DNA of 64,000 nucleotides from Actinomycetaceae bacterium (GTDB lineage Bacteria; Actinomycetota; Actinomycetes; Actinomycetales; Actinomycetaceae): NCBI GenBank assembly GCA_028724905.1, contig JAQYTG010000005.1, positions 62,001 to 126,000 of the forward strand, read 5' to 3'. Shown piece by piece: positions 32,169 to 43,347 of this stretch (position 1 is its first letter; each line of letters starts with the position of its first letter). The notes under the pieces were generated by a model. It saw only the letters and a program-made list of their open reading frames with translations, ran no database searches and was not told where the DNA came from. The position numbers and the translations under genes were made by a program.

Positions 32169-32438
32169 GATGGCTGAGCAAGGCTATCGCTGTAAGAGCC
32201 GGCTCCGCTCTCGGTCAATACTGTGAGTGGGTGACGCCGGTGTGAGAGTGCGAGAGCGGCGAGTGTGTAAGCCATGAACGCGATACAGCTGTGCACGCGG
32301 CGGTGGTGTGTGCAAGCGGCGGATACTGCAGGGCGCGAACGCTACAGGGCGCAAACTGTGAGCATGGCAAAACGTAACCACTAGCTGATATGGCACTGCA
32401 TGATGCAGATCAGATGAGGGAGCAAAACAGCCAAGGCA

Positions 32439-33224
32439 ATGAGAGCCGAGGCGATGGAAGCGGAAAATATGGGGGAGCAAACGGAGATGGATACTGAGAC
32501 GAGCCAGGAATATCACGCTAAAGACGTGATTGTGGCCTGTGATTTTGCAGGTGCTGAGCAGGTGTTTGCCTTTTTGAATCGCTTTGAGAGCGAGGAGCGC
32601 AAACCGTTTGTGAAAATCGGTATGGAGCTTTTCTATGCTGAAGGCCCGCAGATCGTGAGAGAGATCAAGGCCCGTGGGCACAAAATTTTTCTCGATCTCA
32701 AATTGCACGACATCCCCAACACTGTGAGGAAGGCAATGGCAGTGCTCAGCTCTCTCGATGTGGATATGTGCAATGTGCACGCCGCTGGTACCACCGCCAT
32801 GATGCAGGCAGCCGTGGAGGGGCTCACCCGTCCAGATGGTACGCGCCCCATGTTGATTGCCGTCACGCAGCTAACGAGCACCGATCAGGAAGCGATGGAG
32901 CGTGATCTATGCATCCATGAACCTCTGGACAATGTGGTCCGTCACTATGCGCTGACGGCGAAAAATGCGGGGCTAGATGGCGTGGTGTGCTCCCCGCTGG
33001 AAGCGCGCGGCGTGCATGAAGCGTGCGGAGAGGAGTTCGTGACGGTCACTCCTGGAGTGCGCTTTGCTGGGGGAGTGGTAGCAGATCAAAAACGGGTGAC
33101 GACGCCGGCACGCGCTCGCAGTATTGGATCGGATTACATCGTGGTAGGCCGGCCGATCACGCAGGCTGAGGATCCGGTGGCGGCATACCGGCAGTGCGTG
33201 AGTGAATTTTTGGTGCAAGCATAA
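32439..33224 (+). CDS. pyrF: Orotidine 5'-phosphate decarboxylase
   Basis: [58 protein letters not shown]. Confidence 0.95.
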   Translation: MRAEAMEAENMGEQTEMDTETSQEYHAKDVIVACDFAGAEQVFAFLNRFESEERKPFVKIGMELFYAEGPQIVREIKARGHKIFLDLKLHDIPNTVRKAMAVLSSLDVDMCNVHAAGTTAMMQAAVEGLTRPDGTRPMLIAVTQLTSTDQEAMERDLCIHEPLDNVVRHYALTAKNAGLDGVVCSPLEARGVHEACGEEFVTVTPGVRFAGGVVADQKRVTTPARARSIGSDYIVVGRPITQAEDPVAAYRQCVSEFLVQA

Positions 33225-33473
33225 GCCACCATGCAAGATTGCGCAGCGATAGCGGCTGGCGCAAACTAGCCTGCCCAGGCGGGGCTAGGCAGAAAATAGC
33301 GGATGATGCAGAAATGCAGCTATAGCTAGCAGCCAGGGAGAAAAACGATAGCGAAAAGATAGAGAAAAGATACAGAAATCAACACGCAAACATGCAGATA
33401 GACCACCAGAGAAACAGACGAGTAAAACGAGCAAACGTGCATAAAACAGCAGGGGCTGGAAAGGACATACAAG

Positions 33474-34142
33474 ATGGCACAGGAAGATCTGAAAGTAGCT
33501 ATTGCGCGGCATCTTCTGGATATCAAAGCCGTTTTTCTACGGCCGGACGAACCATTTACCTGGGCTAGCGGCATCAAGAGCCCGATTTATACCGACAACC
33601 GACTCACTCTTAGCACCCCTGAGGTACGCGAAGCAGTGGAGCGTGGCCTTGCGCAGACGATCCAGCAGTATTTCCCGCAGGCTCAAGCCCTGATGGGCAC
33701 GGCAACGGCAGGAATTGCCCACGCAGCTATCACCGCATATCTACTGGATATGCCGATGGGGTATGTGCGTTCAAGCGCCAAGAGCCATGGGCGCAACAAT
33801 CGGATTGAGGGTCGGCTCGATCAGGGAGCAAAAGTGGTGGTGGTTGAAGATCTCATCTCCACGGCCGGATCTGTGGGAGACGTCGTTGCAGCTGTGCGTG
33901 AGGCTGGCGCGGAAGTGCTCGGCATCGTCTCGATTTTTACTTATGGCATGGCTGCTGCCGATCAGCGGCTGCAAGAAATTGGGATGGTGAATCATTCGCT
34001 CACTGATTTCGACGCCGTAGTTCGCGTGGCAGCGCAGGAGGGATATATTCAGCCATCTGACGTAGCGCGGCTGCTCGCTTTCCGAGATAACCCCGCAGAT
34101 GAAAGCTGGATTGACGGTGGCTCCCATAAAGCGGACCAGTGA
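33474..34142 (+). CDS. pyrE: Orotate phosphoribosyltransferase
   Basis: FTWASGIKSPIYTDNRLTLS, VVVVEDLISTAGSVGDVVAAV. Confidence 0.95.
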   Translation: MAQEDLKVAIARHLLDIKAVFLRPDEPFTWASGIKSPIYTDNRLTLSTPEVREAVERGLAQTIQQYFPQAQALMGTATAGIAHAAITAYLLDMPMGYVRSSAKSHGRNNRIEGRLDQGAKVVVVEDLISTAGSVGDVVAAVREAGAEVLGIVSIFTYGMAAADQRLQEIGMVNHSLTDFDAVVRVAAQEGYIQPSDVARLLAFRDNPADESWIDGGSHKADQ

Positions 34143-34421
34143 GAATAGACCAGTAGTGCAACCGGAGCAATCTGGGCAGTTCTTTCAGATGTGCGCAAGC
34201 GACGCCCAGATTGGCAAGGGGTGATCTGGGCAGCGAGCGCACGTAGACTCACAGATGTTGGCGAGCAAACGCAGATGCTGGTGAGCAACAGAAACCGAGT
34301 GTACGTACGTGAAGCCTTCCGCCGTCACGCAGCCTGCTACAGAAGCCGTTATGGAACCATGACGAGTTGTACGAATAATGCCATACCCCTGAACGTCAAG
34401 AAAATATCAGAAAGGAAACCC

Positions 34422-35528
34422 ATGAGTGCCTGCCGTCCACGAAGCGTGATCGACATTCTCGATCTGAGCACCGCAGAGCTTGATGGCCTCATCGCTACAG
34501 CTCTCGACATCATCACTCACCCAGATGCATACGCACAAACGTGTGCCCGCAAGAAACTGGCCACGCTGTTTTTTGAGCCCTCCACCCGCACCCGCCTCAG
34601 CTTTGAAGCGGCGATGTATGAGTTGGGTGGCCATGTGATTTCGGTGAGCAGCGCTGCCAGCAGCTCAGCCAGTAAAGGCGAATCCGTGGCCGATACGGCG
34701 AAAGTTGTCAGCTGCTACGCAGATATCATTGCCATGCGTCACCCCAAAGAGGGTGCGGCGTTGGTTGCGGCCAACAATGCCAGCATTCCGGTGATCAACT
34801 CTGGTGACGGCGGGCACTCTCATCCCACGCAGACGCTCGCAGATCTGCTCACGATTTACCGCAGCAAAGGTCGGCTGTCGGATATGACGGTCGGCTTCGT
34901 CGGCGATCTCAAATTCGGGCGCACCGTGCATTCGCTCATCAGCGCGATGAGCCGCTATCAGGGGATAAAGTTCGTATTGATCTCTCCCCAGGAACTCAAA
35001 CTACCCAGCTACGTGAAGAAAGGGACGCTGGAGCGGCTCGGCATTCCGTACGAACAGACCACGGATCTGGAAGCGTCGATAGGTGATCTTGACGTGATCT
35101 ACATGACGCGCGTGCAGCGCGAGCGGTTCTTCAATGAAGAGGACTATCTACGGCTGCGAGACACCTACATTTTGACCCCGCAAAAGCTAGCTTTGGCGAA
35201 AGAAGATGCGATTGTGCTCCATCCGCTCCCACGTGTCAATGAAATTTCGGTAGCGATTGATAGCGATCCGCGAGCAAAATACTTTGAGCAGGTGCTCAAC
35301 GGCAAATATATGCGCATGGCGTTGATTCTGAAGCTGCTCGCCGATTCGGGCTCGATCGAGCAGCTACCAGCGCCGCAGGCAGCCAATGCGGATCTGGGTA
35401 GTGCCCCGCAGCCAGCGGGTGAGGTGCTGGGCAATACATCGCACCCAGAAGAACGGCAGCCAGAAGAATCGCAGCCAGAAGCGGCGCCGCAAGATGCGCT
35501 GCAGCAAGAGAAAGAGGCACAACTGTGA
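34422..35528 (+). CDS. pyrB: Aspartate carbamoyltransferase catalytic subunit with Gln/Pro/Glu-rich C-terminal tail
   Basis: LFFEPSTRTRLSFEAAMYELGG, MRHPKEGA, YMTRVQRERF, HPLPRVNEI; RBS gaaaggaaacccatg. Confidence 0.95.
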   Translation: MSACRPRSVIDILDLSTAELDGLIATALDIITHPDAYAQTCARKKLATLFFEPSTRTRLSFEAAMYELGGHVISVSSAASSSASKGESVADTAKVVSCYADIIAMRHPKEGAALVAANNASIPVINSGDGGHSHPTQTLADLLTIYRSKGRLSDMTVGFVGDLKFGRTVHSLISAMSRYQGIKFVLISPQELKLPSYVKKGTLERLGIPYEQTTDLEASIGDLDVIYMTRVQRERFFNEEDYLRLRDTYILTPQKLALAKEDAIVLHPLPRVNEISVAIDSDPRAKYFEQVLNGKYMRMALILKLLADSGSIEQLPAPQAANADLGSAPQPAGEVLGNTSHPEERQPEESQPEAAPQDALQQEKEAQL

Positions 35529-36001
35529 ACATCGACGAGATTTACAACGGCGTGGTGATTGACCATATTCGAGCTGGCCGTGGAATGCTGCTCTACGATT
35601 TGCTCAAGCTGGAGGAACTCAGCGCTAGCGTGGCCATTATTCAGCGGGTGCAGAGCGCCAAAATGGGTACCAAAGACATCATTAAAATTGACGCCGATAT
35701 GCCCGTCGATCTAGACGTGATTGCCTACGTGGATCCAGGGGCCACGGTAAATATCATTCACGGTGGGCAGCTAGTGGAGAAGCGGGTGCTCTCGTTGCCG
35801 CAGCGTCTAGTAGACGTTATTAAGTGCAAAAATCCGCGTTGTATCACCACCACGGAGCAGGAATTGCCTCATATCTTTACGCTTTCTTCTGGAGGTGACG
35901 TCTCGGCTGCTTCTTCTGGAGGTGAGGTCTCGGCGGCTGCGGATCGGGTTCCCATCTATCGCTGTCTGTACTGTGAGACGAAAGCTGACCTGATTCGTTG
36001 A
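35525..36001 (+). CDS. pyrI: Aspartate carbamoyltransferase regulatory subunit
   Basis: GVVIDHIRAGRGMLLYDLL, KDIIKI, zinc ligands CKNPRC...CLYC; overlaps pyrB by 4 bp. Confidence 0.93.
   Translation: MNIDEIYNGVVIDHIRAGRGMLLYDLLKLEELSASVAIIQRVQSAKMGTKDIIKIDADMPVDLDVIAYVDPGATVNIIHGGQLVEKRVLSLPQRLVDVIKCKNPRCITTTEQELPHIFTLSSGGDVSAASSGGEVSAAADRVPIYRCLYCETKADLIR
35885..35938. repeat. In-frame 27-bp tandem duplication inside pyrI (SSGGDVSAA / SSGGEVSAA)
   Basis: tcttctggaggtgacgtctcggctgct then tcttctggaggtgaggtctcggcggct. Confidence 0.95.
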
Positions 36002-36385
36002 CGTCTTGCTGGGCGAGCGGTGGCGCAGTGTGCGGTATCTTGCGGTATCGCTCGCCCCGTGCCGCCCAGCACTCATTACCGGCAGACACTCGCTAAGCTA
36101 CTCCGTGCCGCCCAGCGCTTTCCCAGGCTAGGGCGATGACTGTCACCACACCCTGTACACACTCGCTAGGCTACCCCGTGCTATCGTGTGCCCACTAGAC
36201 TGCCGCGTGCCCAGTCGCCAAGTGCTGGCTAGTTGGCACTGATAACATCTATCAGACGCTTTTATCAATGGCTGATGATCACTGGTGACGACATACTGCG
36301 CTGTAACCTACTGGATTCGATGTGACCGCCTACGGGTAGCGATCTCCAAGTGGCGCCATACGCGCGCAGCTGTACACTACTAGGT

Positions 36386-36751
36386 ATGACGACGAATGCT
36401 TTGTATGCTCAGATGGCACTAAACGAACCAGGTGCTCCTGGATATCCCGAGGATCCAGGTGGGCTTGGCACGGAGCCAGTTGGCTCCACGGCTTTGCTGG
36501 AGCGCGAGGAGCAGCAGATTGATCCTGGTGATCACGAGCGCTATGCGCATTATGTGCGCAAAGATCGTGCTATGCGCTCTGCTGTAGAGGGTGGTCCAGT
36601 GGTGGCGCTGTGTGGAAAAGTGTGGACGCCGGTGCGCAACCCAGACCGTTTCCCTATCTGCCCGATCTGCAAAGAGATTTACGACAAGCTCGGTGGCAAC
36701 GGCTCAGGCGCTTGGCCTTTCGGCTCGGGCAAACCCGATCAGCCGCAGTGA
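36386..36751 (+). CDS. DUF3039-type protein
   Basis: GDHERYAHYVRKDRAMRSAVEGGPVVALCGKVWTPVRNPDRFPICPICKEIYD. Confidence 0.85.
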   Translation: MTTNALYAQMALNEPGAPGYPEDPGGLGTEPVGSTALLEREEQQIDPGDHERYAHYVRKDRAMRSAVEGGPVVALCGKVWTPVRNPDRFPICPICKEIYDKLGGNGSGAWPFGSGKPDQPQ

Positions 36752-36868
36752 GGCAAACTCGATCAGCCGTAGTGGTGGCGAGCACTGCAGTGACGGCGGG
36801 CACTCATGCCTCGCAGTAGCAGCGCCTAGCACTCACGCACTCACGCCAACTAAGCTGCGAGATTGGCG

Positions 36869-37672
36869 TCACACCTCAAATACCTCGCCTGGACGCACAG
36901 CCGCCACTGGCCCGTCAAAGACGCTGCGCGCATCTCGCACATTGGTGGTAGCGTCCGTCCACGGCTGTAAATGCGTCAGCAGCAGCCGCTTGGCGTGGGC
37001 ATCCCGCGCCAATTCTCCGGCCCGTAAGCCCGTCATGTGGATACCCCGCGCGGTATCGCGCCCCTCTTCAAAGGCCGCTTCGCTCAGCAGCGCATCAGCT
37101 TCGTGTGCTGCCTGTACTTCGCTCTCACAGTAGTCGGTGTCGCCAGTGTACGTTATCACCGCCAGATCCCCATCGCCGCGCTCTGACGGCCCCGTTATCC
37201 GCACACCGAGAGCTGGCACCGTGTGCAACGCCTGAAAAAACTCGATCTGCATCGGGCCGATACGCACCGCATCTCCTGCGCGAACACGGCGAAAATCAAA
37301 TTCGCTGGCGTATGTCTCATCCTCGGCGTCACCGGAGATGCCGCGCGTGCGCAGCGCTCCATCTCCAGGAGAAAAGACCGGAATCTGGGAGAGCGCCCCC
37401 TCGGGGTACCAGCGCCGATACACCTGCATTCCGACGATATCGACGCAGTGATCCGCGTGCAGATGGCTCATCACCATAGCGTCGATCATCGCCGGATCAG
37501 CATAGTTGAGTAGCTGCCCCATTGCTCCTGCTCCGAAATCAACGGTCACGCTCCACGTGCGCTCTAGGCCGCCCAGTTTCGGATCTGGCCCCATTGCCTG
37601 CACCAGATAACTTGAAGCGGCACTATCGCGTCCACTCATGGAGCCTGCACATCCAATAATCGTGAGTTTCAT
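36869..37672 (-). CDS. MBL-fold metallo-hydrolase
   Basis: [14 protein letters not shown] metal-binding motif; YTGDTDYCE; next to murI. Confidence 0.92.
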   Translation of the reverse strand: MKLTIIGCAGSMSGRDSAASSYLVQAMGPDPKLGGLERTWSVTVDFGAGAMGQLLNYADPAMIDAMVMSHLHADHCVDIVGMQVYRRWYPEGALSQIPVFSPGDGALRTRGISGDAEDETYASEFDFRRVRAGDAVRIGPMQIEFFQALHTVPALGVRITGPSERGDGDLAVITYTGDTDYCESEVQAAHEADALLSEAAFEEGRDTARGIHMTGLRAGELARDAHAKRLLLTHLQPWTDATTNVRDARSVFDGPVAAVRPGEVFEV

Positions 37673-38640
37673 GGGCGCTCGCCGCCTTTCGTCAGATCGC
37701 TGCTCGCGAGGTCTTTATTCGCCAGATTGCCGCTCACTCGGCCATCGTTTACATCTTTGGGCAGGCTGCCGTGTGTGCTGTTTGCTAGATTTGCGTCTGC
37801 TTGGCCTTTATCCGCTACGTCTTTGTGTACCAAGTCGCTCTCTCGCCTCGCCACGCTCACCTCGGGGCCGAGGAATCGGCGAGCGAGCTTTCCGAAGGAT
37901 TCCACATCACCAGTGGCATAGAAAGAATAGACCGGATCTCCTTGGCTACGCTCTCGCGCTAATCCGCCATCGAGTAAGACGCTATACACGTCTTGCGCCG
38001 TCTGCGCTGCAGAGGAGACAAGCGTCACGCCGTCCCCCATCACGTAGTGGATGACGCCAGTGAGCAGCGGATAGTGGGTACACCCAAGCACCAGAGTATC
38101 CACTCCCGCCTCGCGTACTGGTTCGAGGTACTGACGAGCAACAGCCAGCAGCTCCGGACCATCGGTGACGCCGTTTTCTACGAACTCCACAAACCTCGGG
38201 CACGCCTGCATCGTCAGCTCTAGATGTGGCGCTGCGGCGAAAGCATCACGGTACGCCCCCGAGGAGATAGTAGCCTGAGTGCCAATGACCCCGATTTTTC
38301 CATTGCGCGTGGCTTGCACTGCATGGCGTACGGCTGGTTGGATCACTTCCACCACCGGAATGCCGCGTCCAAGCGTATAGCGCTCGCGGGCATCCCGAAG
38401 CACTGCAGCCGAAGCCGTATTGCAGGCAATCACGAGCATTTTCACGCCTGAATCCACCAGATCGTCCATCACTGATAGCGCGAGCTCCCGCACCAATGCA
38501 ATCGGTTGAGAACCGTACGGGGTATGTGCCGTATCGCCAATGTATGTGATCGATTCGTGAGGTAATTGGTCGATGATGGCGCGCGCCACCGTGAGCCCGC
38601 CAAGACCTGAATCGAAAACCCCGATAGGCGAATTATTCAT
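37669..38640 (-). CDS. murI: Glutamate racemase with repeat-like C-terminal tail
   Basis: [45 protein letters not shown]. Confidence 0.95.
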   Translation of the reverse strand: MNNSPIGVFDSGLGGLTVARAIIDQLPHESITYIGDTAHTPYGSQPIALVRELALSVMDDLVDSGVKMLVIACNTASAAVLRDARERYTLGRGIPVVEVIQPAVRHAVQATRNGKIGVIGTQATISSGAYRDAFAAAPHLELTMQACPRFVEFVENGVTDGPELLAVARQYLEPVREAGVDTLVLGCTHYPLLTGVIHYVMGDGVTLVSSAAQTAQDVYSVLLDGGLARERSQGDPVYSFYATGDVESFGKLARRFLGPEVSVARRESDLVHKDVADKGQADANLANSTHGSLPKDVNDGRVSGNLANKDLASSDLTKGGERP

Positions 38641-38796
38641 GTGCACTATTTTACTGGCTTTTGCGAGCGCAGAGGCCACTGCGAGGGAGCTATCCCCGTG
38701 AGGATGCCCACGCGATCCGGAGCCGACGTCCATCGCGGCCTTGATTCCATACTGGCTCGCGGCGTCGCGCGGGTTGGCGTGGCGTCGCGCACAGCG

Positions 38797-38870
38797 GTTG
38801 CTCTCGGCTCTGTGCCCGTGGCCGTTCTCTGCGGCTCGATGTTGCTCTCGGCTCTGCGCCCCTGGCCGTC
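38797..38870. repeat. Imperfect direct repeat gttgctctcggctctg[t/c]gccc[g/c]tggccgt with 44-bp period
   Basis: Direct reading of sequence. Confidence 0.85.
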
Positions 38871-39139
38871 CCATGCCATGTCGATGTTGGCGTGGTATTA
38901 CACAGCCGATTCCATCCGAGGCTCTCGGGCTAAGGATGCTCTGTGTGTCGTTACGCTTGTAGCTAGCTGTATTTCATACCCGTCTCATACTTCGCCTGCA
39001 TCGCAGCAGCTCCTGCGCTGTCTGACGTCACGCACAATGGCTGCCCTCATGCAGGGCTTTCATTGCCTGTTTGCCCACATTGTGCACCAAAGGAAGAGCA
39101 ACCGTAGCCCGCGAAGCGTGCATGAGCTACCGTTGATAT

Positions 39140-40501
39140 ATGGCAACAACATTAAATACATCGGCATTGCTCACCGATATGTATGAGCTCACTATGATTG
39201 AGTCTGCCCTTAAATCCGGCACGGCAGGGCGCAAGTCCGTTTTTGAACTCTTTGCCCGTCGATTGCCTGGAAACCGCCGATACGGCGTCGTAGCTGGTAC
39301 GGCGCGCGCTCTGGAGGCCGTGGAGAATTTTCATTTTGGAGCAGATGAGATTGATTATCTGCGCAGCGCTCACGTGGTAGATGATGAGACACTCGAATGG
39401 TTGAGCAACTACCGTTTTAGTGGTGATATTTACGGCTACCCCGAGGGGGAGTGCTATTTCCCAGGTTCCCCTATTCTCACCGTCGTGGGTACCTTTGCCG
39501 AAGCGGTCATCCTGGAGACGGTGCTGCTTTCTATCCTCAACTACGATTCTGCCGTTGCTACAGCAGCTTCGCGTATGACTATTGCCGCCCACGATCGCCC
39601 TTGCCTGGATATGGGTGCTCGCCGCACGAATGAAATGAGCGCTATTGCTGCTTCCCGTGCATCTGTGATTGGCGGGTTTGTGGGCACCTCGAATCTCGAA
39701 GCGGCTCGCCAGTACGGTATCAAACCCATTGGCACGGCAGCCCATTCATTCACTCTGGTACACGACACTGAAGAAGATGCTTTCCGAGCTCAAATCGCCA
39801 CCATGGGCCCAGGCACGACGCTGCTTGTGGATACCTTTAACATCCCCAACGGCGTAGAGCTCGCCGTCAAGATGGCACGCGAAGCTGGCGGGGAACTCGG
39901 AGCTGTGCGTCTCGACTCGGGCGATCTTGTAGCTCAGGCGTTCAAGGTGCGTGAACAGCTCAACGGCCTTGGCGCCACGACTACGAAGATCACCGTGACG
40001 AACGATCTCGACGAATACGCCATTGCCGCTCTCAACGCCGCTCCTGTGGATTCTTACGGAGTGGGAACGAAGTTGGTCACCGGCTCTGGCCATGCCACCG
40101 CAGAGATGGTGTATAAGCTGGTGGAACGCGAGGGATCTGACGGCAAGATGCATGAAGTGGCGAAGAAGAGCGCCGAGAAAAACTCTGTGGGTGGCTTAAA
40201 AGTGGCTGGCCGCACGCACGACGAGACTGGCCGCGCAGCCGAAGAAATCATCGTTTCGGCCGAGAGCTGGGAGCAGGGGATTGCCTATCTTGAAGCTCAT
40301 GGCGCCCGCCCGTTGCAGGTCAAACTCATTGACGGTGGCGTGGTCAATACGCAACACACTGATGCAGGGGCACTTGCTCGGGCTGCAGAGCGGCACCGCA
40401 ACGCCCGCGCTGCTTTGCCATACTCTGCGTGGCGTCTTTCCGAGGGTGAGCCTGGGCTTCCCACCCGAATGGTAGACATTTTTGAGGGTGACGACCACTG
40501 A
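39140..40501 (+). CDS. pncB: Nicotinate phosphoribosyltransferase
   Basis: LLTDMYELTMIESALKSG, RRTNEMSAIAASRASVIGGFVGTSNL, AHSFTLV, AVRLDSGDL. Confidence 0.95.
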   Translation: MATTLNTSALLTDMYELTMIESALKSGTAGRKSVFELFARRLPGNRRYGVVAGTARALEAVENFHFGADEIDYLRSAHVVDDETLEWLSNYRFSGDIYGYPEGECYFPGSPILTVVGTFAEAVILETVLLSILNYDSAVATAASRMTIAAHDRPCLDMGARRTNEMSAIAASRASVIGGFVGTSNLEAARQYGIKPIGTAAHSFTLVHDTEEDAFRAQIATMGPGTTLLVDTFNIPNGVELAVKMAREAGGELGAVRLDSGDLVAQAFKVREQLNGLGATTTKITVTNDLDEYAIAALNAAPVDSYGVGTKLVTGSGHATAEMVYKLVEREGSDGKMHEVAKKSAEKNSVGGLKVAGRTHDETGRAAEEIIVSAESWEQGIAYLEAHGARPLQVKLIDGGVVNTQHTDAGALARAAERHRNARAALPYSAWRLSEGEPGLPTRMVDIFEGDDH

Positions 40502-40731
40502 GGGAGTCTTAGCGGCCAGCGATTGGTGGGTGCTTGAGGAGCCAACGTTGGGCGTGATGACGACCAACGAGGGGTCTCGGCGGCAAACGATAGCTGGCAT
40601 AGTGGAGAACGGCGTGCTGGCTGGCTTCCCGATGGTGTGAGGGACTCTGGGCGGCCAACGACAGCTGGTACAGCTTGGAGCTAGGCACAGTGCGAGGGGC
40701 GCCCAAAGTGTGAGGGGTGCCCAAAGAAAAC
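40500..40731. repeat. Degenerate tandem repeats: ~28-35-bp units (gagggactctgggcggccaacgacagctggtac...) and a 17-bp doublet (g[c/t]gaggggcgcccaaag)
   Basis: Direct reading of sequence. Confidence 0.75.
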
Positions 40732-40776
40732 TCGCGGGCGGATGGCGTGCGCAGGCACTCGGCGTACACTGGCACT

Positions 40777-41526
40777 ATGGCTACAAAGGAAAATTTTGTG
40801 CGCGCAGATGGCCGCTCCAGCAGCGAGCTGCGCCCTGTAAGTATTCAGCGTCATTATTTCCAGCACGGCGAGGGCAGTGTGCTGGTGAGTTTCGGGCAGA
40901 CGACGGTGCTGTGCGTTGCCAGTTTCACGGAGGGGGTGCCCCGCTGGCGAAAAGATTCTGGTTTGGGTTGGGTCACGGGAGAGTACGCGATGCTGCCGCG
41001 TGCCACTGATACCCGTAATCAGCGCGAATCCGTGAAAGGCAAGGTAAGCGGGCGCACGCAGGAGATTTCTCGGCTTCTCGGACGTTCACTGCGAGCCGTC
41101 GTGGATCTTGCCGCGCTCGGAGAAAATACGATCGTGCTCGATTGCGACGTGCTGCAGGCAGATGGGGGTACTCGTACCGCTGCTATCACGGGGGCTTATG
41201 TGGCGCTCGCAGATGCCGTGAAGTGGGGGATTGAGCGCGGTTTCGTGACGCCGAGGGCGGGCAGGCCGGTGCTGAAAGACTCTGTGAGTGCTATCTCGGT
41301 GGGTATTATCGACGGCGTACCATGCTTGGATTTGCCGTATGAGGAAGATTCTCGCGCTGAAACGGATATGAACGTGGTGATGACGGGATCTGGGATGTTC
41401 GTTGAAGTACAAGGGACTGCGGAGGGAGAGCCATTTGACCGTGCAGAGTTGGGGATCTTGCTCGATTTAGCCGTCAAAGGCAATACGGAACTCGCTCAGA
41501 TTCAACGTGAGGTGCTAGGAGCATGA
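40777..41526 (+). CDS. rph: Ribonuclease PH
   Basis: [39 protein letters not shown]-like [39 protein letters not shown]. Confidence 0.95.
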   Translation: MATKENFVRADGRSSSELRPVSIQRHYFQHGEGSVLVSFGQTTVLCVASFTEGVPRWRKDSGLGWVTGEYAMLPRATDTRNQRESVKGKVSGRTQEISRLLGRSLRAVVDLAALGENTIVLDCDVLQADGGTRTAAITGAYVALADAVKWGIERGFVTPRAGRPVLKDSVSAISVGIIDGVPCLDLPYEEDSRAETDMNVVMTGSGMFVEVQGTAEGEPFDRAELGILLDLAVKGNTELAQIQREVLGA

Positions 41527-42143
41527 CGCCAGCTATTATTTTTGCCACCCGCAATGCTCACAAGTTGCAAGAAGTGCGCTCAATTCTGGCTCGGGAAATT
41601 CCGGAGCTCAATACCGATATGATCGGCTCTGCAGCGCAGCTGGGGCTGGCAGAGCCAGTGGAAGATGGGCTCACATTTGAGCAAAACGCCGCTATTAAAG
41701 CGCATCAGATAGCAGACGCTTTGGGTATCCCCGCATTTGCCGATGATTCAGGGCTGTGCGTGGATGTGCTCGGCGGTGCCCCAGGGATATTTTCAGCGCG
41801 CTGGTGTGGCTGCCACGGAGATGATCGGGCAAACCTGGATGTGCTGTTGGGGCAGCTGGCGGATATTGCTCCTCAGCATCGGCAGGCTCACTTTTCTTGC
41901 GCGGCGGTGCTCGCCGTTCCAGGCCAGCCAGATCATGTGCAGATCGGGCATATATATGGCGTGCTGCGCCGCGAACCTGCTGGCTATGCTGGCTTCGGCT
42001 ATGATCCGATTTTTCAACCCGAGGGCTACCAGATCACGCTCGCGCAGATGGCTCCTGAGCAGAAAAATCTGATCTCTCATCGGCATCAGGCTTTTGCAGC
42101 CTTGGCTCCGGCGATGGCGCGGGTCATCGCACAGCTGACGTAG
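41523..42143 (+). CDS. rdgB: XTP/dITP diphosphatase (RdgB/HAM1)
   Basis: [46 protein letters not shown]. Confidence 0.95.
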   Translation: MTPAIIFATRNAHKLQEVRSILAREIPELNTDMIGSAAQLGLAEPVEDGLTFEQNAAIKAHQIADALGIPAFADDSGLCVDVLGGAPGIFSARWCGCHGDDRANLDVLLGQLADIAPQHRQAHFSCAAVLAVPGQPDHVQIGHIYGVLRREPAGYAGFGYDPIFQPEGYQITLAQMAPEQKNLISHRHQAFAALAPAMARVIAQLT

Positions 42144-42379
42144 CGCAGAAAGTACAGGAAGCGTAGCTGACCGCACTCCTGACGCTGCTGAGGCGACGCG
42201 GCGCTATGGATCGGCGCTGCGGTTCGCTGCTACAAGTCGGCACCGCTACTACTGTCATCACTCGCCGTCACGAACTGCAGCGTATGGCAGTGCAAACGCG
42301 CCTATGACAGTACCCCTAGGCACACTATCCCTAGATGTATGGGGCTGTGCGCCTTACGGCTTTCTGCGCTCCTGCTCAT

Positions 42380-42910
42380 CTAGAGTGCTCCTAGGTGTGC
42401 CAGAGCTCGGCGCAAAATTGCTGCATGGCTCGGCGTCATCTCAGCTTGTAGCTGATTAGTGGCCACCTCTGCAGGAGTAAACCACGAGAATTCAACAGCG
42501 TCGGAGGCTGGCGAGGCGTCTCCGGCGATGGGCACGAGATAAGCGAGCGAGACGGCGTGCTGACGTTCGTCATACAGACCGTTCCCAGGCGTGGGGAAAT
42601 ACTCGCCGATGGTAAACGGTATGAGCGAAGCTGGCAGCTGTGGAAGAGCCATGTGCCCGAGATCCTTTTCGATATGTCGGATGAGGGCGTGGTAGATCGA
42701 CTCGTGGAAGAGCACTCTGCCGCTCACAATCGCTCGGGATAGCCCCTCTGCTCCTGCAATCATCAGTAGCCCGATGGCTTCCAGCTCGCCAGAATCGTCG
42801 AGGCGGATCGGCACCACATCAACGTACAAGATCGGCATTTTTCGGCGCACGAAAGCGAGTTCTTCAGGCGATAGCCACGGGCCAATGTCGTCAGATGCCA
42901 CATCATGCAT
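42380..42910 (-). CDS. DUF4916/NUDIX-like protein
   Basis: GPWLSPEELAFVRRKMPILYVDVVPIRLDDSG, LFHESIYHALIRHIEKDLG; characteristic actinobacterial NUDIX relative. Confidence 0.75.
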   Translation of the reverse strand: MHDVASDDIGPWLSPEELAFVRRKMPILYVDVVPIRLDDSGELEAIGLLMIAGAEGLSRAIVSGRVLFHESIYHALIRHIEKDLGHMALPQLPASLIPFTIGEYFPTPGNGLYDERQHAVSLAYLVPIAGDASPASDAVEFSWFTPAEVATNQLQAEMTPSHAAILRRALAHLGAL

Positions 42911-42955
42911 ACTCTGATTGTGCCAGCTTTCGTGCAGATGTGGGAGAATCAAACT

Positions 42956-43276
42956 ATGCGGAAATTCGAGCAGCCAATGATGATCCTGTGCGTGGCCTAT
43001 GCAATAATGATGGCCGTCTTGGGCTGGCGTACGCCGATACTCCTCGGCGGCAATATAACGGCTGTGATGATCTGTACGATCGCTAGTGTATTCTTAGTGC
43101 TTACCTTGGTGAGCTGGTGGAAGCGCAAACTTATATGGGTGGCAGCAGGGGAGATGGGGTGTGCGATCCTGTTTCCCACCGCTTATGGGATGACGCCGAT
43201 GGTCATCGGGTTTGTGATTTTTATGCTGTCGGTGGGGCTGCGGATTTTTGAGATGATCGAAGGTGAGGACGGCTAG
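42956..43276 (+). CDS. Small membrane protein, function unknown
   Basis: Four predicted hydrophobic segments (MMILCVAYAIMMAVLGW, ITAVMICTIASVFLVLTLVSWW...). Confidence 0.6.
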   Translation: MRKFEQPMMILCVAYAIMMAVLGWRTPILLGGNITAVMICTIASVFLVLTLVSWWKRKLIWVAAGEMGCAILFPTAYGMTPMVIGFVIFMLSVGLRIFEMIEGEDG

Positions 43277-43347
43277 CAGCACAGAGGTGTATAACGGCAT
43301 AAGAGGGATATACCCAAGCGGGTATACCCGTAGCATAAGGAGAGAAA

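Noticed and set aside
31334-32296. 320-aa minus-strand ORF opposite pyrD
   Set aside because: Ser/Thr/Ala-rich antisense shadow of a clearly assigned gene.
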